NCBI GenBank assembly: GCA_948744995.1 | Contig: CAPZCD010000044.1 | Span: forward strand, 1 to 9,081 | Source of the DNA: an uncultured Rickettsiales bacterium | GTDB lineage: Bacteria > Pseudomonadota > Alphaproteobacteria > Rickettsiales > UBA1997 | Length of the DNA: 9,081 bases | Reading direction: 5' to 3' | In this document: in pieces, positions 6,548 through 9,081 of the stretch | Numbering within the stretch: position 1 is the stretch's first letter | Layout of the letters: the number at the start of each line of letters is the position of its first letter | Translations under genes and position numbers: made by a program | Notes under the pieces: model-generated | Databases searched by the model: none | What the model saw: the letters and a program-made list of their open reading frames with translations, nothing else | What the model was told of the DNA's origin: nothing

Positions 6548-7615
6548 TCACCTAAGGCCTAATCTCTTTAGTTTTATATTAAAAAAACGCACCTTTAGTT
6601 TTGGCAGTGAATTTTTAATAGCTAATGCTTCCAACAAAGTTGCATCATCTATCATAGCTACGTCAACTCCAACTTGTAAAGCTTTCAAAACTCTCTCATT
6701 TATTGGAAAATCTTTTACTGCTCCCATCGATAATGCATCGCTGATAATTAAACCTTTAAATCCAATTTCTTTTCTTATTATTTTCAATAAAGGTTTAGAA
6801 AAAACTGCTACATTTTCGCTATCTATAGCGGTATAGATTGCTAAACCTATCAAACCAAATTTAAATTCATTAGCTAATTCTTTAAATGGTAAAAAATCCG
6901 ATGATTTTAATTCTTCAAGGGAGCTATCTACCGTACATTTTTCTTTATGTGTATCATTATAGCATGAACCAAGTCCCGGTAGATGTTTCATACAACTATA
7001 AACATTATTTTCCATTAGTCCGCAATTATACTCACGGGCTAAAGCTATAGTTGCTTCGATATCATCCGATATAGTTCTAGATTGTACGTTATTTGGATTT
7101 TCATCAATTACCAAACTGGTATTTCTCAAATCAACCACTGGCGATAAATTTAGATTAAGACCCAAATCTCTCATTTCTTTAGCTGTTTCTTTTGCATATT
7201 CAAATATTTCTTTCTTAGCTTTCTCTTGATCTTTTCTGTATAGATTGCCAAAATAACTAAGAGGTTTGTAATCTTTTCTATAGATTTCTTTCAGTCTTGC
7301 AACTTGTCCTCCTTCCTGATCTATCATAAAGAATATATTACTTCTTTTTAATGTTTTCTTTATATCCCTAATGAGCTTTTTTACTTGAGGTTTACTGTAC
7401 AAATTGTTTGCAAAAAGTATGAAACCAAATGGATTGATTTTTGATATGTAAATTTTTTCTTCTTTTGTTAATCTGCCGCCTGATAGAGTAATTATCAACG
7501 GTGATATTTCGTCATATTTATTTTTTTCGTAATATAATTTTTCTATTTTTATAATAGATAATATTAATGTCAAAAAAATGATTAAAGTATAAGTAAATCT
7601 TTTAGAAAAATGCAT
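6548..7615 (-). CDS. nagZ: Beta-N-acetylhexosaminidase of glycoside hydrolase family 3, membrane-anchored
   Basis: NagZ removes GlcNAc from anhydro-muropeptides in peptidoglycan recycling. The 355-residue product has the GH3 fold with DQEGGQVARL (99-108), the substrate loop KHLPGLGSCYNDTH (210-223) with the catalytic pair D221 and H223, and the nucleophile D293 in ISDALSM. R180 in QSRTIS matches the usual DRS/SR arginine. Differences from the common pattern are L215 in place of H in KHxPGHG, A294 in place of the second D of SDD, and no clear MTAH motif (LAIYTAID near 258-265). A hydrophobic segment (about 9-23), with K5 and R6 before it, suggests an inner-membrane anchor and an outward-facing enzyme, whereas the E. 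coli enzyme is cytosolic. It converges on hdaA with a 9-nt gap and diverges from the SPOR gene. Confidence 0.92.
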   Translation of the reverse strand: MHFSKRFTYTLIIFLTLILSIIKIEKLYYEKNKYDEISPLIITLSGGRLTKEEKIYISKINPFGFILFANNLYSKPQVKKLIRDIKKTLKRSNIFFMIDQEGGQVARLKEIYRKDYKPLSYFGNLYRKDQEKAKKEIFEYAKETAKEMRDLGLNLNLSPVVDLRNTSLVIDENPNNVQSRTISDDIEATIALAREYNCGLMENNVYSCMKHLPGLGSCYNDTHKEKCTVDSSLEELKSSDFLPFKELANEFKFGLIGLAIYTAIDSENVAVFSKPLLKIIRKEIGFKGLIISDALSMGAVKDFPINERVLKALQVGVDVAMIDDATLLEALAIKNSLPKLKVRFFNIKLKRLGLR

Positions 7616-7641
7616 AATAGTACAATTATGGTGATATAATT

Positions 7642-7669
7642 ATCATATAATACATATTTTCTAAATCAA
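7642..7669 (-). promoter_or_regulatory. Possible promoter of nagZ
   Basis: On the minus strand TTGATT (7669-7664) precedes TATGAT (7647-7642) by 16 bp. The expected start of transcription near 7635 leaves about 20 nt before the ATG at 7615. An imperfect palindrome covers 7625-7651 (ATTAT, TGATA, then TATCA, ATAAT) and overlaps the -10, so an operator is conceivable. Such palindromes are common at this base composition. Confidence 0.4.
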
Positions 7670-7693
7670 TCTGTTATCAACACCAAATACATC

Positions 7694-7721
7694 TTGCTTA
7701 TAAGATAAAAAATACTATACT
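7694..7721 (+). promoter_or_regulatory. Promoter of the SPOR-ftsB pair
   Basis: TTGCTT (7694-7699) is followed after 16 bp by TATACT (7716-7721). Transcription would begin near 7728, giving a leader of under 20 nt before the ATG at 7745. No Shine-Dalgarno sequence is seen. Confidence 0.5.
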
Positions 7722-7744
7722 AATAGCAGTTATAATTTTTCCAT

Positions 7745-8458
7745 ATGATTAAAAAAAATATAATATTACTAAATGTTACCATATCAATTGTATTTATATT
7801 TTCTTTTATTTTAGTGAGATCTTATCGAGTAGCTGAAGTAAAGAAAAAACCCGATATTTTACCACTCATAAAAAATAAAACTAATGTTATTAAAATTAAG
7901 ACTGAACAAATAGTACCAGATGCTAAGGAAACCAGTACTTTCTACAATGATATTGAAGGTTCTGAAGAAAATATTTCTGATATCAAGACCAGTAAAACTA
8001 TAGAAATCAAAGAAAATTATGACGAAGAATTAGAATCTAAGTCAAGATTAAATAATATAATAGCAGAAAATACTGATATTGACAAGAATAGTGTGGAACT
8101 GGATAAAAATATTAAAAACATTACCATAAATAGTGGAGAAAATGAATCATTGAAACAGATAGTTAATAGCGACAAGGAAGAAGTTGGTAATCGATATGAT
8201 AATTTTTACAAGGTTCAGCTGATAGCTCTAAAAGATAGACAACAAGCTGAACTGTATGCTGATAGTATCAAAAAAATCTATAAAGATATACTAACAAATT
8301 TGAATGTCTATCTGCTAAGTGTAAATCTCGAAGAAAAAGGTGTACTGTATCGTGTACGTATCGGTTATTTTAAGGACAAAAAAACTGCTGAAAAATTTTG
8401 CGAAGATTTTTTTAAAAAAGATATCAATTTTTCAAAAACTTGTATAGTGGTTAAGTAA
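7745..8458 (+). CDS. SPOR-domain membrane protein, FtsN-like layout
   Basis: The 237-residue protein has a single N-terminal membrane segment (about 6-25) after MIKKN. A charged, low-complexity linker rich in E, K, D and N follows (about 28-150). The C-terminal SPOR domain (about 154-236) starts FYKVQLIALKD and includes LYRVRIGYFKDKKTAEKFCEDF. SPOR domains bind glycan strands stripped of peptides at the division septum, so the protein should sit in the inner membrane with its domain in the periplasm at the septum. The layout is that of FtsN and related SPOR proteins, but the linker gives no way to tell FtsN from others. In many alphaproteobacteria a SPOR gene precedes nagZ in the same direction; here the two diverge. 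The stop codon directly abuts the ftsB start. Confidence 0.85.
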   Translation: MIKKNIILLNVTISIVFIFSFILVRSYRVAEVKKKPDILPLIKNKTNVIKIKTEQIVPDAKETSTFYNDIEGSEENISDIKTSKTIEIKENYDEELESKSRLNNIIAENTDIDKNSVELDKNIKNITINSGENESLKQIVNSDKEEVGNRYDNFYKVQLIALKDRQQAELYADSIKKIYKDILTNLNVYLLSVNLEEKGVLYRVRIGYFKDKKTAEKFCEDFFKKDINFSKTCIVVK

Positions 8459-8776
8459 ATGGATGAAGAAGAAAATATTATTTCTTTAATATTTTGTATT
8501 GTTTTTAAACTTAGCTTTATCGGCTACTTTGTCTACCACATTGCTTTTCATCAATATGGAATTTTTAATTATAAAAAGCTTCAGGAAGCATATGGTGATA
8601 AAAAATTTGAATTTAAAAAACTGGAACAGGAATTTTCCGGAAAACAAAATAAAGTTAAAAGATTGCAGGTTGATAATTTAGATTTGGATTTGTTTGATGA
8701 AGAAGTAAGAAAAAATCTGGGTGTTGTTGGTAAAAATGAAATTGTAATTTTTGCAGATGAGATAAGGGTGGAGTGA
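8459..8776 (+). CDS. ftsB: Septum formation initiator, FtsB/DivIC family
   Basis: FtsB forms the FtsQLB complex that activates septal wall synthesis. The 105-residue protein has one membrane segment (about 8-28, with GYFVYH at its end), a short coiled-coil-like stretch (about 36-70, ending in KQNKVKRLQ), and the family's conserved end VDNLDLDLFDEEVRKNLGV (71-89) followed by KNEIVIF. The closing pattern matches alphaproteobacterial FtsB more closely than the gammaproteobacterial form. It starts at the base after the SPOR stop codon (TAAATG), which suggests coupled translation. In many alphaproteobacteria ftsB lies near eno or pdhA, so this setting looks rearranged. Confidence 0.9.
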   Translation: MDEEENIISLIFCIVFKLSFIGYFVYHIAFHQYGIFNYKKLQEAYGDKKFEFKKLEQEFSGKQNKVKRLQVDNLDLDLFDEEVRKNLGVVGKNEIVIFADEIRVE

Positions 8777-8787
8777 GGATGTAGCAA

Positions 8788-8827
8788 TAATTATTATATC
8801 GAATAAATGATGTAGGGATAATAATTA
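8788..8827 (+). other. Inverted repeat downstream of ftsB
   Basis: TAATTATTAT (8788-8797) and ATAATAATTA (8818-8827) form a 10-bp stem around a 20-nt loop, 11 nt after the ftsB stop. GATGTAG occurs twice (8778-8784 and 8809-8815), 31 bases apart and each followed by a similar AT-rich stretch, so the site may have arisen by a small duplication. It has no G-C pairs and no following T run of note, so it is at best a weak transcript end. Confidence 0.3.
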
Positions 8828-8868
8828 ATTTTAAATTTTCGTTTTTTAAAAAAATAATGGTTTTTATA

Positions 8869-8895
8869 TTGTGTTATGTTTTTTTATGCTATAAT
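8869..8895 (+). promoter_or_regulatory. Extended -10 promoter of unknown target
   Basis: TATAAT (8890-8895) is preceded by TGC, a full extended -10. The -35 is poor: TTGTGT (8869-8874) with a 15-bp gap. Transcription would begin near 8901, right where an imperfect 13-bp hairpin begins (8903-8916 with 8934-8949). Beyond it is a 27-codon frame (8931-9014, MNIERLLYKAYYQ...) with no known relatives that I recognise. It may drive a small RNA or a gene beyond the window. Confidence 0.4.
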
Positions 8896-9028
8896 TGCAC
8901 CGATAATCTTTATATTATTTGTCATTAAGCATGAATATAGAGAGATTATTATATAAAGCTTACTACCAAACATATTACCATCTTTCTCCCAAACCCAACT
9001 CCATCCTTTACTAATTTTTTAACTAAAT

Positions 9029-9066
9029 TAACCCCAACCTCGCTTTTTAAATTTTCTTAAATTCTT
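9029..9066 (-). repeat. Right copy of the 38-nt inverted end repeat
   Basis: It is a perfect reverse complement of 15-52. Read leftward from the edge, the frame is METRAKNLRKFKKRGWG and then TAA (9030-9028), so the repeat again encodes KNLRKFKKRGWG, here as the tail of a frame open at the window edge. The flanks of the two copies differ: the left copy runs on for 18 further codons where this one stops. A dispersed repeat with a short coding tail would fit, but the family is unknown. Confidence 0.85.
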
Positions 9067-9081
9067 GGCTCTGGTCTCCAT

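Noticed and set aside
7674..7682. TTATCAACA, one base from a DnaA box
   Set aside because: A single near-match without clustered boxes or an unwinding region does not make an origin, despite dnaN and recF nearby.
8499..8681. 60-codon plus-strand frame within ftsB
   Set aside because: It overlaps ftsB in another frame, and ftsB has a clear family match over its whole length.
15..9066. The inverted end repeats as ends of a 9-kb transposon
   Set aside because: The interior is all core replication, division and wall genes with no transposase or integrase. A dispersed repeat at contig breaks explains it better.
1..9081. CRISPR array, defence genes, toxin-antitoxin pair or ordinary tRNA genes
   Set aside because: I found no regularly spaced repeats, no such gene families, and no tRNA-like fold other than the tmRNA.

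Overview
The window is a short, very AT-rich stretch that reads as a bacterial housekeeping region. Four features point to an alphaproteobacterium with a reduced, low-GC genome, of the kind seen in Rickettsiales or Holosporales endosymbionts: a circularly permuted two-piece tmRNA gene, a short Hda/HdaA-type DnaA-like ATPase, a GH3 NagZ beside a SPOR-domain protein, and an alphaproteobacterial-type FtsB. The exact lineage cannot be set from the sequence alone. The 9081 bases look like a complete contig, because a perfect 38-nt repeat lies in inverted orientation about 15 nt from each end.

Layout. Bases 1-321 hold the left copy of the end repeat and no convincing gene. Bases 322-676 hold ssrA: a strong promoter (TTGCAA, 17 bp, extended TATAAT), the acceptor piece ending in CCA at 431, an intervening segment of only 11 nt, and the coding piece with the tag ANDDFANAAIAA. 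polA follows (737-3481). A separate promoter then drives dnaN-recF-hdaA (3592-6538), three genes whose stop and start codons overlap. nagZ (6548-7615) runs the opposite way and converges on hdaA with a 9-nt gap. A divergent control region (7616-7744) separates nagZ from a rightward pair, a SPOR-domain membrane protein gene and ftsB, which abut with no gap. The last 300 bases hold a hairpin, a good extended -10 promoter of unknown purpose, and the right copy of the end repeat.

Functions. polA, dnaN and recF serve DNA replication and repair. The Hda-like protein carries an N-terminal clamp-binding motif and probably works with the neighbouring dnaN product to inactivate DnaA after initiation. 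The SPOR protein and FtsB are divisome membrane proteins, and NagZ recycles peptidoglycan, so the right third is a cell-wall and division block. tmRNA rescues stalled ribosomes.

The gene content is conventional and I see no clear new defence or mobile system. The points most worth checking are the extremely short tmRNA intervening segment and its pairing partner, the apparently dead proofreading domain of PolA, the membrane-anchored and altered NagZ, the SPOR-ftsB pairing, and the end repeat with its in-frame peptide.
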